The notes beneath the pieces were generated by a model. It was not told the DNA's origin, ran no database searches, and saw nothing but the letters and a program-made list of their open reading frames with translations. The position numbers and the translations under genes were made by a program. Shown here piece after piece: positions 21,913 through 32,746 of a stretch of 64,000 nucleotides of DNA (position 1 is the first letter of the stretch; each line of letters begins with the position of its first letter). Source of the DNA: Lepidodermella squamata (lineage: Eukaryota; Gastrotricha); contig JBLDXI010000029.1 in NCBI GenBank assembly GCA_047495785.1, forward strand, positions 3,596,001-3,660,000. Reading direction: 5' to 3'.

Positions 21913-23661
21913 TTATTTATTGGCCGCGAGCCTTTGACCGAGGGTCTTTGCACGCTTGGTGCTGGTAGACTCCGTCGAATCGTCGTACGCCGGTCGGCGA
22001 TTTGAAGGGGCGAGAGGGGTTGAGGCAGACGTCGTAGCGGGCGTTGTAGCAACCGCTGTTTTCCGGGTATTCCGAGTTGCGGCTGGCGTAGTGGCCGTTG
22101 TAGGAGCACTCGGAGCCGCGGCCGGTGTTGACGCGGCAGTCGGTGCTGGCGTCGCAGGTGCGGTCGTCGGGGCGGGAGTGGCCGGCGCCGCTGTCGAATT
22201 CGTCGACGCAGCCGGGGTAGGCGGCAATTGGCCAGCTAGATCAACCGAAGAACCGTCATTCTGAAAAAACATCAAATTATGAAATAGTCAGAAAATATTC
22301 AATTTATAATATATATATAGGATAAAAATTATTGAATTTTTTGTGGAAACTTTTGAATTAAATTTCTAAATTGACATTTTTCCGAAATTCAAAGAAATTC
22401 AATAAAACTTTCAGTCAAATAAGTTTTCTAATATTTTTGCAGAATTTATCATCAAAATTGAAAATTTATTGAAATTTAAAAAAATTGCTAAAAAAATCAA
22501 GCTAAAAAAATAAATCAACTACTCACCGGGAGCGAGTTGCTGTCGGAGCCGCCATCGTCGGTGGAGGGCGGCTGATTTTCGCCGTTCAGGGCGTCGGCAT
22601 CCGGCGGAAGCTGCTGCCCGGCGGCCTTCTTCGCCTGCGCCTTCGCCTTGGCCTTCTTGTTGTTCAGGCATTTAGATACCCTCTCCTTGAACAGTGTCTG
22701 ATACAGAAGATAAATTATCACAAATTAGGATTAAAAAATTGCGAACAAACCTGCTGGTTCTCCCCAGGAAACAGAAGACCGGTCACCGCCGGGTTGGCCT
22801 CGTGGGTTATGCGCCATTCTCGTTCCACAAAGGCCAAGATGACCCCGTAGTCGCCTTTGCCGAACGGACGAACCGGATTTTGGTTGAGTGCAGTAATCGC
22901 CGAGAAGCGAACCAGGGTTTGAAAAGTTGTAATCAAAGCACCCGCGTCCCACTCGGAACCAAGCCGGCCGTCAAATTGGCGGAGAGTGAAGCGGGTAAAT
23001 TCAAACGTGATCTGCGCCTATTAAAATAAAATCACAGGAAAAATCAGTAATTAGCTATCAACGGAGTGAAGCAACACGCGAAAATTAAATAATAAATTTT
23101 CTTACCTTTTGAGGGGAAACGGCTACAACAACCGTTACAGCAGCAGCAGCAGCGACGGAAGCGGCTCGATTTTTAACGAAAGCCACAACGACTTCGCAAG
23201 CCTTTCGCAGGCCGAGCGAATTCGGAAACATTTCCCGAATGTCATCTTCCGTTAATGCAACCATAACGGCTTCGTACAACTGTTCCCCTATAATAGAACA
23301 TATTCGAATAAAATTCATTGAATAAAAATTCAGATCAAAAAATTATCGCAATATTTCAATAAACATAAAAATAATTCAATTAAAATTCAGATCAAAATCA
23401 GAAAATTATCGCAATATTTCAATAAAAATAAAAATAATACAATTTGAATTTAGAGCAAAATCAGAAAAATGGGAAGCCGATTTTCCAAGTATTATAATAT
23501 AAATTTGATTGAATGAAAAAATTTCGAAAAATCATAATTTTCACTACAATAATAAAATAAGGGAGCGAACCTGCAAATTTAGCCGACAGGCCATCGACGT
23601 GATCTTGGTTTGTAATGCCGGCTTCAGTAACGAGCTTGATTGCCTCCGTCAAATAATCCAT
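21913..23661 (-). CDS. Second protein of the CACTA-like element, SAM-like N-terminal region and Ala/Thr-rich tail
   Basis: Five exons: 23661-23571, 23287-23106, 23017-22751, 22697-22527, 22260-21913; 1,059 nt, 352 residues, with consistent phases and canonical GT-AG ends. Residues about 35-80 (GEQLYEAVMVALTEDDIREM, then a LGLRKAC segment) resemble the SAM-like helix bundle often found in accessory proteins of animal transposons. Exon 3 has a folded-looking domain (FGKGDYGVILAFVEREWR, then FPGENQQ). Exon 4 is Lys/Ala-rich. Exon 5 is a Pro-Ala-Thr repeat tract ending in a basic nuclear-localisation-like stretch (TSTKRAKTLGQRL). CACTA elements commonly encode a second DNA-binding or regulatory protein; that role is inferred. 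It lies upstream of the transposase on the same strand. Confidence 0.72.
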
Positions 23662-23669
23662 CTTAACAA

Positions 23670-25290
23670 GAATTCTAAGGAAAAAATGTTTGAAAAATTG
23701 TGTAAAAAAAGTTGAGCGAGAACAGGGGCGAAGAAGTGGATTGGGCCAGGTAATTTTTCGCGATTTATGGTACCGAGGAGTACGAGCCGTGGGAAAATTC
23801 GAAAAATGGCTAATTTGGCTAGAATAGCCGGGGTTGACTAGGCCTGGATTGGGCCTATAAAATTAGGCGGAAAGGTATAAAACTGGAATAGAATGAAAAC
23901 AGCACTGACTTGAACGAAAAATTTAGAGGCGGTTTTATACCGGTTGGGTAGCGGTTGTAAAACATGGAGGCGACGAGCGGGAGATGTTATAGGCGCTAAA
24001 AACTTTGCGTGACGTGCAACGCAGTCAACCACGCAAAGGGAGGCGATGGTGCGTGCCTAGATCCCGAGGGTGAGACCCGAGGCGGTGACAACGTCGCGCT
24101 GCAGCTGTCAGGTGTTGACGCGGCAAGTTTTGAACGACGGCGTCAACTACGGTTTCAAAGGCTGTGATCACGCAAGGGCGAATAATAAACAACAACTAGT
24201 GTAGCGACAAGCCACAATGCCGCAAAAAATGGGCCGAGTATGCGCAATGAGCCCATAAATCAGCCTAGCTCAGAAATAACCTGATGATGAACAAAATTAA
24301 CGCGAAAAAAGTCTTGCGTTTAAGACGAAAGGCGCAAACAACAAAAAAGCCCGCCTTATGCGGTTCCCCAAAATTAACTGGATTGAAAAGTAAGGATGAA
24401 TCAAAAATTTCAGCCGATTATTCAAATTCTAACCTAGAACACCCGTTACTTGGAGCCTTATGGTAAACAAATCAAGCAGAAAAGTTGAAATTAACCAAAT
24501 TCGCTGCGAGAGATACCAAGCCGTTTTTCCGTGTTCGCCGTGAAATGCCGTTTTAAACGGCCGTAAAACTCATAAAAAGCGCAATTCAGGCAATATACAT
24601 TATCAGCGCAATGAAAATTTCACGATTTTCGCCGGCGTTGCAGTCTGTAGCATCTGACCTACTTTTTTATTGCCGCATAAGTGAAAAATCTAGTAACGCG
24701 TTTCTCGTAGTAAAAAAATCTATGAACGCAGCCATCATTAAACGATCTCACAAAAAACGGGTGTTTCGATGCCAGCCGCGCCGGTCGCCGGCATGACGAT
24801 ACCTGCCCGGTAAAATATAACTCAGCCACGCTAATCAGCCAACGACTGTAATAAAATAACCCTAATATCGTGAAAACCTGACGCTGCTTTTCAAAGATGG
24901 TAATTTATCTATGAAAAAGCGACGGCAATGGCTGAAGGCTGAATGGTGATAATTAACCTAGAAACGAAGCGCGGGTGAAGCGCCAGGCGGTTATTGACTG
25001 AACTGAGGCGCCTTCGGTTTGAACGTCAACTTGTGAAACGACAGAAAATTCATGTGCAAACGACGAGCAAAAAGCGACAAGTGCGCGCAGCGCTCAAATT
25101 GTCGTCCGCGCGCACACACTCACGAGTGACCTATTACGCATTATAAAGTTAACAATAAAAATTACTTCATCATGAGCGACGTGAGTTATCTAATGAGGTA
25201 CACGCTCAATGGTAAGCGCAATTTATTAGCACCTTTGCGCGCTATTCAGGTATCGCGTGAATTGAAAAGTGAGGTGACGAAGCAAGCAGG
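23670..25290. other. Right arm of the CACTA-like element, no gene
   Basis: No open frame with domain character. Composition is less AT-rich than the introns and includes several CGNNG words and dispersed GCGCG clusters near 25,040-25,130. Such arms usually hold transposase-binding sub-terminal repeats; none was proved here. Confidence 0.4.
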
Positions 25291-26094
25291 TTTTTACAGT
25301 GTGCTTGGCTTGCCTACAGCCGGTCGAAACTCGCCAACATTCTTTTCACTCGCGAACTTGAGAAACGGCTGAATGGAGGGGAGCACAAATCTGGCATCAC
25401 CGTGTACTGCCTTCATCCAGGTATTATCCAGACTGAAATAGGGCGGCATCGCAACCAATGGCTTCAAGCAATTATGCGACCCATTGGTGCTTACTTTCGA
25501 ACGTCGGTGGCCGACGGCATTAAAACAACGATGCATTGCGCGACACAGCCTGGAATCGAGAATTTCTCCGGTCGATACTTCACGTGAGAAATTTTTCTCG
25601 TTTTTAGCCGTACATCATTCTATACTATTTTATTGATTTCAGGGACTCGCAAGCTGTGGATGTTTGGGCTATAGCAAAAGATGACACGAAGGCGAAAGAT
25701 CTGTGGGAACTCAGCGAGCGCTTGATCTCCCAGAAATAATGAATAATGAAGAATGAAATAAATAGCCAAATAAAATTCTGTCTATTTCCTATCTGAGTTT
25801 TAGAGATATCAGACTTTCAATTACATTGAAACTACAAGTCTATAAGTCTTTAACACATTAACTGCCAAAAATACACTGCGAGATCTATATTTGGATCCAA
25901 ATCCTGGGTCTTTCAAATGTCCTTTTTCGGGTCAACGATGCGTCTTGTCCTAGGACGCCATTCACCGGCAATCAAGATATGGCTACTCAGCACGCAAAGC
26001 CTGGGGACCATGGCTCGACCATCAACCATGGGAATAGTTGACTCATAAGGCTTGTGATGATGTCTGATACCAAATGCTAAAGGTAACTTGGATA

Positions 26095-26130
26095 AATAAA
26101 GGGTATCAGTATCAGTATCAGTATCAGCTT
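26095..26130. repeat. ATCAGT microsatellite
   Basis: Four tandem units of GTATCA (GGTATCAGTATCAGTATCAG), in a decayed copy of the 3' end of a LamG-EGF gene. Confidence 0.8.
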
Positions 26131-26280
26131 CGCAAACAAAAACATTTTGGATGCCTTGAAATTTGAAAAGCTGTAATGCCAAAGAAATATTACTGCCGTC
26201 TGCCGTACCTTCAACTGAAATCAATTTGAACGTGTGATCTTCATAGCTTGTGCTAACTTACTAAATAACTTGCTAATAAA
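26115..26280 (-). pseudogene. Remnant of a LamG-EGF gene 3' end
   Basis: Matches 32,755-32,890, the tail exon and preceding intron of the LamG-EGF gene downstream of the B-type SDR at 31,459: TCGCAAACxxAAAxATTTTGG, GCCTTGAAATTTxAAAxxxTGTAATGCCAAA, TACCTTCAACTG and AGCTTGxxCTAACTTACT. The intervening flank (25,800-25,860) also matches 32,610-32,670. So the duplicated block that carried the B-type SDR also carried the end of the neighbouring LamG-EGF gene. Confidence 0.7.
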
Positions 26281-26284
26281 TTCA

Positions 26285-26700
26285 GGTTCGGTCACAGCGA
26301 CGGAGGAAATACGAAATGTTATTTCATGTGCGTAAAGTACGAATGAATCATGCTTAACTTCTTAGTTGTTATGGCGTTTTTCTTTATATGTCGTGTATAA
26401 AGATGCCCATGTAAATAGATGTATTATTATTTTCATGCTTCAAATGATTTTCCCAAGTAAAAAATATAAACAGCTAATATTTAGGAAATTAATCCTATCT
26501 TTCCTGTACTAAAATTTTCTTACTGTTGTGAGATAGGCTGTTCATACAAGAGAACTTAAAGTCTCTTCATGCCACTAAAGGAGACGTAGGTGTAACAAAT
26601 GGGATATGCCGTCAGCCCACGCAGCCTGGAAACTCGAGAGGCTTGTTTTTAAAAACCAATTTTTGAGCTGGAGCATTCATAGTACTCTTGGATTCGAGCA
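26285..26700. other. Intergenic, nothing recognised
   Basis: No gene, repeat or RNA structure identified. Confidence 0.35.
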
Positions 26701-26710
26701 CTAACTTAAT

Positions 26711-27752
26711 ATGTCGATTGATTGGGATATCAAAGGCAAGGTTTGCATCGTAACTGGAGCCAACTGTGGAATCGGCCGTGAAACCGCTCTAGAGCTTGTT
26801 CAACGAGGCGCTGGTCGTGTTATTCTAGCCTGTCGTAATTTGGAAGCTGGTCGAAATGCAGCTGAATACATTCGGGATAACGCTGGCATCCACGACGAAG
26901 GCCGCTTAGCTCTTCGCCATCTCGATCTCGGCTCGCTTGAGTCGGTTAGGAAATTTGCCGCGCAGATAAACGCGGAAGAGGAACAGTTGCATGTTCTTAT
27001 CAACAATGCGGGCGTTTTTCCTCCTGAATTGACCAAATGCTTAACCGGCGATGGTCATGAGCTGGCCTTCGGGACTAACCATTTGGGTCATTTCCTGCTC
27101 ACTAACCTGTTGCTGAATTTGTTAAAGAGGTAAAGGATTTATTCCAACAGAAATTATCAACAATTTACTCCATTTTTGCTTACAGGTCCTCCCCGGCTCG
27201 TGTTATTGTTGTCTCGTCCATTGTTCACAAGTTATGCTGGCCGTGGGGTTTTCACATCGACGATCCCAACTACGAAAATTCCTGGTATTTCGGCTCAGCT
27301 TCGTATTACCAATCGAAACTAGCCAATGTCTTATTCGCGCATGAGCTCCATCGCCGCCTCAATTCTGAGTCACCATCCGCGGTGACCGTCTACAGCTTAC
27401 ACCCAGGTGCAGTTAACACGGACCTTGTCCGCCAAACCCCATGGTGGCTGAAGATATTAAGCTTCCCCATTCGAAAACTGTTCTTCGTCAACTCGAGCCA
27501 GGGTGCGAAAACCACGATTCATTGCGCAACAGCACCAGGAATCGAAATCTATTCCGGGAAATATTTTTCGTAAGTTAAAATTTAACGCCTCAGGATTGGG
27601 TTAATGAATGTTTTTTCTCCTTCAGAAATTCAGCTGTTGAAGAAACGTTTGCTTTTGCTCATGATGACCAAGTGGCCGCTCGTTTATGGGAGTTGAGTGA
27701 GAGAATGGTTGCTGATAAATCGGACGCTGCAATTGCCAAAAACTGCACATGA
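26711..27752 (+). CDS. Retinol-dehydrogenase-like SDR (A-type)
   Basis: Exons 26711-27129, 27186-27569, 27626-27752; 309 residues. Cofactor loop TGANCGIG, CRNLEAG, an intact NNAG, GTNHLGHFLLT, a catalytic Ser in VVSSIVHK and the YYQSK motif, then YSLHPG. Exon 1 is 12 nt shorter than its sisters (HDEGRLALRH, lacking the EDEAE acidic stretch), and the C-terminus is extended after ADKS with DAAIAKNCT. It lacks a recognisable AGGTCA block immediately upstream, unlike other A-type copies. It is expected to be an NAD(P)-dependent oxidoreductase of retinoid or lipid substrates; the exact substrate cannot be read from sequence. Confidence 0.87.
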
Positions 27753-27999
27753 TAGGAAAATGTGGAATGCTATTATTTGGACTAATACAAAATTCTTCAA
27801 CCTACTAACCTGTTTAGCGAAAATTGTCAAAGTTACCAATATGAATTGGCTGAATCCATGATTCCGTAAATGCAGTAGTAAATAAAAGCTAGCCTAATTA
27901 AAATTGATTATGCTAATTATCCGTTAAATAAATGCGATCGATTGCGATAAATACGCTGAAAAACGTGATTAGTTGTGAATTGTGAAAAACGTTTTTGAA

Positions 28000-28020
28000 T
28001 TAGGTCAATAATTTCTGGAC
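28000..28020 (+). promoter_or_regulatory. Conserved TTAGGTCA...CTGGAC block
   Basis: TTAGGTCAATAATTTCTGGA lies about 170 bp upstream of the ATG at 28,175. Confidence 0.4.
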
Positions 28021-28174
28021 AGCGTGGATAGTCACACGTCACACGCTACAACCGTGAATAAAATTGTATGAAAAAACCAAACACGCATAGCGCTCATATT
28101 AATGTGCCAGCTTCTACTTGTTGATACACAGCCGAAATCTCCGTTTCACTCACTAATTCTTCATTGAGGAAAAA

Positions 28175-29227
28175 ATGACAACTGATTGGAATATTAAAGG
28201 CAAAGTGTGCATAGTAACTGGTGCCAACTGCGGAATAGGCCGGGAAACCGCCCTGGAGCTGGTAAAATTAGGCGCAGGTCGTGTTATTCTCGCCTGTCGC
28301 AACTTAGAAGCAGGTCGAAATGCGGTCAAATACATTCGGGAAAAAGCCGGCATTCATAATGAAGATGAGGCCGAACGACGCCTGGCACTTCGGCAACTCG
28401 ATCTTGGTTCGCTGGAATCAGTTCGGAAATTCGCTGCTCAGTTAAATGCTGAGGAAAAGCAGTTGAATGTTCTTATCAACAATGCAGGCGTTTTCCCTAA
28501 AAACTTCACGAAAAGTCATACGGCTGATGGCTTTGAACTTGGCTTTGGGACGAACCATATCGGTCATTTCCTGTTAACAAAGCTGCTTCTGGATCTACTA
28601 AAAAAGTATGTTTTAGAATCTTTTTTAGAGTAAAAAATTAACTTTCGCTTGAAAAATTCAGATCAACCCCAGCTCGTGTTATTGCGGTCTCATCAATTGT
28701 TCACAAATTCTGTTGGCCGTGGGGATTTCACATCGACGATCCAAACTTCGAAAGATCGTGGTACTTGGGCTTCCTGTCGTACTCTCAGTCGAAACTCGCC
28801 AACATTCTGTTCGCTTACGAACTGGATCGCCGTCTTAATTCTGAGTCACCCTCAGGCGTCACTGCCTACAGCTTGCACCCAGGTGAAATTGAAACTGAGC
28901 TTCACCGCAACACGCCTTGGTTCCACTTTCTGCTCTTCCCGCTACGAAAACTGTGGTACCAAACCCCGACTCAGGGTGCCGCAACTACGGTTCATTGCGC
29001 AACAAAACCAGGCATTGAAAAATACTCTGGGAAGTATTTCTCGTAAGTTCTGCGCTTTAAAAATCTAATCATGCTAAGATGGAGTATCCGATTTTAGGAA
29101 ATCAGCTTTGGAGGAGACATTCGCGTTCGCCCATGATGACGTAGTCGCTACTCGTTTGTGGGAGATGAGTGAGAAAATGATTGCTGAAAAATCAAAGTGG
29201 GGCTCTTGGCGAGGAACTTGTTTCTAA
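28175..29227 (+). CDS. Retinol-dehydrogenase-like SDR (A-type) with stop-loss extension
   Basis: Exons 28175-28605, 28662-29042, 29098-29227; 313 residues. TGANCGIG, CRNLEAG, NNAG, VSSIVHK and a YSQSK catalytic motif are present. In every other A-type copy the frame ends AAG TGA. Here the TGA is TGG, so translation continues nine residues (WGSWRGTCF) to a TAA at 29,225-29,227. The added tail is Trp-rich and might affect membrane contact or be neutral. The first intron is only 56 nt. This is the intact gene closest to the pseudogenes at 5,272 and 15,353. Confidence 0.87.
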
Positions 29228-29442
29228 TTGTTTCTAATTCTGGAAAAAATGAACAATAAATTCATCCCTGAGGATATGTTCACCATCTATTATATATCGT
29301 GGTTGGCATTGTTTGGAAAAATTAGTCGATGCTAGATTTCAGAATCAGGAACATATCTTTTCCGCCATTTCATTATTATTCGATGAATTTTTCAGGCAAA
29401 TATTGAACGCGGCTAGAGAAACTACACGCTTCAGTGTGTAAA

Positions 29443-29472
29443 TTAGGTCAATATTATTTTTTTGGACGCGGT
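29443..29472 (+). promoter_or_regulatory. Conserved TTAGGTCA...TTGGACGC block
   Basis: TTAGGTCAATATTATTTTTT followed by TGGACGCGG lies about 150 bp upstream of the ATG at 29,595. Confidence 0.4.
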
Positions 29473-29594
29473 GTCACATGCTTCATTGAATGAATGAAAC
29501 CAAAAACCGCACGCTCATTCATTCTGCCATTTTTTATTTAAACTTAGCATTAAAAACTATACAACGAGTTTGCTCTAACACTCTGAATAAGATA

Positions 29595-30770
29595 ATGGCG
29601 ACCGATTGGAATATTAAGGGCAAGGTTTGCATTGTAACTGGAGCCAACTGTGGCATCGGCCGTGAAACTGCTCTCGAGCTTATCCAACGAGGCACTGGTC
29701 GTGTTATTCTAGCCTGTCGCAATTTGGAAGCTGGTCGAAATGCGGTCAAATACATTCGGGAAAAAGCCGGCATTAGCAACGAAGATGAGGCCGAAAAACG
29801 CTTGGCCCTTCGTCATCTCGATCTTGGCTCGCTGGAATCGGTTCGCCAATTCGCGGCGCAGATTAAAGCCGAAGAAAAGGAGCTGCATGTCCTCATTGAA
29901 AATGCTGGCGTTTCCCCTCCCAACTTTGAGAAGTGCCTTACGGCTGATGGCTTTGAACTTGGCTTCGGGACGAACCACCTTGGCCATTTCTTGCTGACCA
30001 AGCTTCTGCTCGATCTTTTGAAGAAGTAAATTTAAGATTTAATTTTTTAATTTTTAAAGGCATTTTCCAAGTACAAAATTCAAAAAACAAGGTTTTAACC
30101 AAAATTAGAAATTGAAATTTTGTTAACATCAGAAACCCGCAGGACTTAATTCCCTGAACAATTCTGTTTTCCGAAAACAAGTTTTATTGATAACTTCAAA
30201 AGATCTAATGAAGGGTTTTAATCGATTGGCAGATCAGCCCCAGCTCGAGTTGTAGTAGTCGCTTCTCTTGTCCACAAGTTCTGCTGGCCTTGGGGCTTCC
30301 ACATCGACGATCCAAATTACGAGACCTCATGGTACTTCGGCATTGCCTCTTACTGCCAGTCGAAGCTCGCCAACATGCTTTTCGCCCACGAGCTTGATCG
30401 CCGTCTCAACTCTGAGTCACCGTCCGGCGTTAGCGTCTACAGCCTTCATCCGGGCGCTGTCAACACGGAACTCACCCGAAATGCTCCCTGGTTTTATTAT
30501 TTGACTGCTCCGCTCCGAAAGATGTTCTTCCTAACCCCTACCCAGGGTGCGGCTACTACGCTTTACTGCGCTACAACGCCCGGCATTGAAATCTATTCTG
30601 GGAAATATTTTTCGTATGTTTTAATTTCAGAATCTTATTATTTAAAACTTGGATTTTCCTATTTCAGAAATTCGGCTGTGGAGGAAACATTTGCGTACGC
30701 TCACGATGACGTAGTTGCTACTCGTTTGTGGGACTTGAGTGAGAAATTGATTGCGGACAAGTCAAAGTGA
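29595..30770 (+). CDS. Retinol-dehydrogenase-like SDR (A-type, copy d)
   Basis: Exons 29595-30025, 30233-30613, 30668-30770; 304 residues. It starts MATDWNIKGK, the ATG that is mutated to ATA in copy b. Cofactor loop TGANCGIG, CRNLEAG, IENAG in place of NNAG, a Ser in VVVASLVHK, the YCQSK motif and YSLHPG. The phase-2 introns follow LLLDLLK and SGKYF, as in all family members. It is the only intact A-type partner in the three A+B modules; its B-type partner starts at 31,459, with a truncated B-type fragment between them. Confidence 0.88.
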
Positions 30771-30915
30771 GACTAGTTTGATGATGAAATGTTTCGAAGT
30801 CTGTTCGAGTTGAAGCGAGTTTAGAGACCTCAATAAATCACGTCTCGAGAATTTCTTGTTTCATTCTTCTTTCCAATTACTAAACAAGTTAATGCTTTAT
30901 TTAGAAATTTTATTC

Positions 30916-30980
30916 ATGGGTTCTAGAGATTGGACTATTAGAGGCAAAGGCTGCCTCGTTACTGGTGCGAATGTCGGCTA
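30916..30980 (+). pseudogene. Truncated B-type SDR fragment
   Basis: ATGGGTTCTAGAGATTGGAC starts a 20-codon match to B-type exon 1 (DWTIRGK, CLVTGANVG), which ends in TAA where the next gene continues LGRET. The following 480 bp up to the intact B-type gene show no SDR similarity. Confidence 0.75.
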
Positions 30981-30984
30981 ATAT

Positions 30985-31455
30985 GTAAAGTCTTAAAGTC
31001 GTTTTATATGTAAAGTCCATGGCACGAGCCACCTGAATCAGTTCGAATTAGACAAAGTCCGGACTAGCCAAAACGTACGGTACATTATAGCAGAGCCGAA
31101 AAAATTCACAATACTCATTCAATGTCCAAAGTTTCTTGTTGAATGTCGAATCAAATTTCACATGAAAGAAAAGCCTCATATAGATAAAGATATAGATAAA
31201 ATGAGCTTTACGTGCCAGTACGAGGTCAATATTTTTGACCGGTTAAGTGAATAAAAAGCGTGCTCATGCATAATATACCTGAGTATTTATATTTTCCATC
31301 CATTCATTCATAAATGGTCTTCTTTTGTCACTATGATTGCAAAGGTCGCCATTCTTTTCAGATTTTCGAAAATTTCAGAGTTTATTTATAATTAATCCCT
31401 GTATTCATTCCTGTATTTCTTTCAAGTAATTTATTAGGATACTATTTTTCGTTTC
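30985..31455. other. Insertion between B-type fragment and intact B-type gene
   Basis: Begins with a tandem-like TATGTAAAGTC (30,982 and 31,007). No gene or terminal repeats recognised. Confidence 0.35.
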
Positions 31456-31458
31456 TTC

Positions 31459-32563
31459 ATGGATTCCGGGGAGTGGACTATTAGAGGCAAGGTTTGCCTC
31501 GTTACTGGTGCCAATGTCGGGCTGGGCCGGGAGACTGTTCTCGAGTTAGTGAGGCAAGGTGCAAAACGAGTCATTATGGCGTGTCGAAACATGCAAACCG
31601 CTGCAGAAGCTGTTCAATACATTCGAGAAAAAGCGGGAATAATCGATGACGAGGAAGCCAAGCGGCGATTGTCCCTTCGAAACCTGGACTTGGCATCGAT
31701 GGCTTCGATTCGTAAATTCGCCGCTGAAGTAATTGCCCAAGAGCCAGAGTTGCACGTGTTGATCGAGAATGCAGCGGTTTACGGGCCGAGTGAAAAAGCT
31801 ATGACAGCTGATGGCTTCGAAATAAGCTTCGGGACGAACCATTTGGGCCATTTCCTGCTCACCCAACTCCTCCTTGAACTGCTGAAAAAGTTTGCTTTTA
31901 TAACTTCGGCATAAATCCGAAAAATATATCATGGTCTTTTTGCCTAACAAGACAAAATCAAGAATTGCAATAACATAATATTTTTGATCTTGTTAACAAA
32001 ACGTTCTGAATTCATTGTAGGTCCACTCCAGCTCGAATTGTGGTCGTTGCAGCTTTGGCTTATAAATTTTGCTGGCCATGGGGGTTGCCCATCGATGATT
32101 TCAATTACGAACGAGGCTGGTTCAGCCCTTGGCTTGCCTACAGCCGGTCGAAACTCGCCAACATTCTGTTCACTCGCGAACTCGAGAAACGACTGAATGG
32201 AGGGGATCAAAAATCAGGCATCACCGTGTACTGCCTCCATCCTGGTGTTATACCGACCGAATTAAGCCGGCACCGCAGCCAATGGCTACAAGCAATTTTG
32301 CGACCAATCGCTCCCTATCTTCTAACGCCGGTTGCTGACGGCATTAAAACAACGATGCATTGCGCGACACAGCCTGGAATAGAAAATTACTCCGGTCGAT
32401 ACTTCACGTGAGCCTTCTTCTCGTTGTTGAGCCGTACAGCTTTCTATACTATTTTATTGATTTTAGCGACTCGCAAGCCGTGGATGTTTGGGCTATAGCA
32501 AAAGATGACACCAAGGCGAAAGAACTGTGGGAGCTAAGCGAGCGCTTGATCTCCCAGAAATGA
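31459..32563 (+). CDS. Retinol-dehydrogenase-like SDR (B-type, copy 3)
   Basis: Exons 31459-31889, 32021-32407, 32467-32563; 304 residues. Features are TGANVGLG, CRNM, LDLASMAS, ENAA in place of NNAG, GTNHLGHF, the YSRSK motif and YCLHPG. It is very close to the transposon-split copy 2 (exon 1 differs at few positions, and the same GTTTGC donor and intron 1 sequence are present). It completes the third A+B module and is the only module with both partners intact. Confidence 0.87.
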
Positions 32564-32746
32564 ATGTGTGAAGATTAAGAATAAATTAGGTAGAGGTTGG
32601 CGAGAGATTCAGAGATAACGATTTTTCGATAACATTGAAATTGAAAGTCTACAAGTCTTTAGTTAGCGCATGTAACATCTTGAAGTATTCTCGGGGATGC
32701 GGTAATACGAATGTCCCAGTATAGGCGTCCAACTAGCCGTTATTTA

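Larger units (their letters stand above)
18489..25301 (-). mobile_element. CACTA/EnSpm-like (CMC) DNA transposon, 6.8 kb, complete
   Basis: The left end reads CACTGTAAAAAAC and the right end GTTTTTACAGTG, its inverse. The flanks repeat TG (18,487-18,488 and 25,302-25,303); an alternative reading with ACTGT ends gives a 4-bp GTGC duplication. The ends, the two minus-strand genes inside and the transposase motifs place it in the CMC group (EnSpm or Chapaev-like). Sub-terminal words GTAGCAAGT, TTGCTAC and TTGTAGCGACC recur in the left 170 bp. Both genes read through without a stop and the host exon is otherwise undamaged, which suggests recent insertion and perhaps autonomy. Confidence 0.88.
17819..25739 (+). 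pseudogene. Retinol-dehydrogenase-like SDR (B-type, copy 2) split by a CACTA-like transposon
   Basis: Exon 1 (17819-18249, 431 nt) is intact with TGANVGLG and ENAA. Exon 2 starts at 18,382 and is interrupted at codon position WFSA (18,488). Its remainder resumes at 25,304 and ends at 25,583, followed by exon 3 (25,643-25,739). Ignoring the insertion and one copy of the TG duplication, exon 2 is 387 nt, exactly the size in the intact B-type genes, and all frames stay open to 304 residues. So the gene was functional-looking until the transposon landed. As it stands the transcript would stop at a TAA within a few codons of the element's left end. Confidence 0.88.

Noticed and set aside
21956-22264. 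Plus-strand 102-codon Ala/Val/Gly-rich frame
   Set aside because: It is the antisense of the Pro-Ala-Thr-rich last exon of the second transposon gene, which fits a five-exon minus-strand gene with agreeing phases.
22694-23029. Plus-strand frame opposite exon 3 of the second transposon gene
   Set aside because: The minus-strand exon has matching splice sites and phase; the plus frame lacks any domain.
28649-29068. Long second-frame open readings over SDR exon 2 (also at 17,177 and 30,268)
   Set aside because: Shadows of the SDR exons in another frame; the SDR frame has the catalytic motifs.
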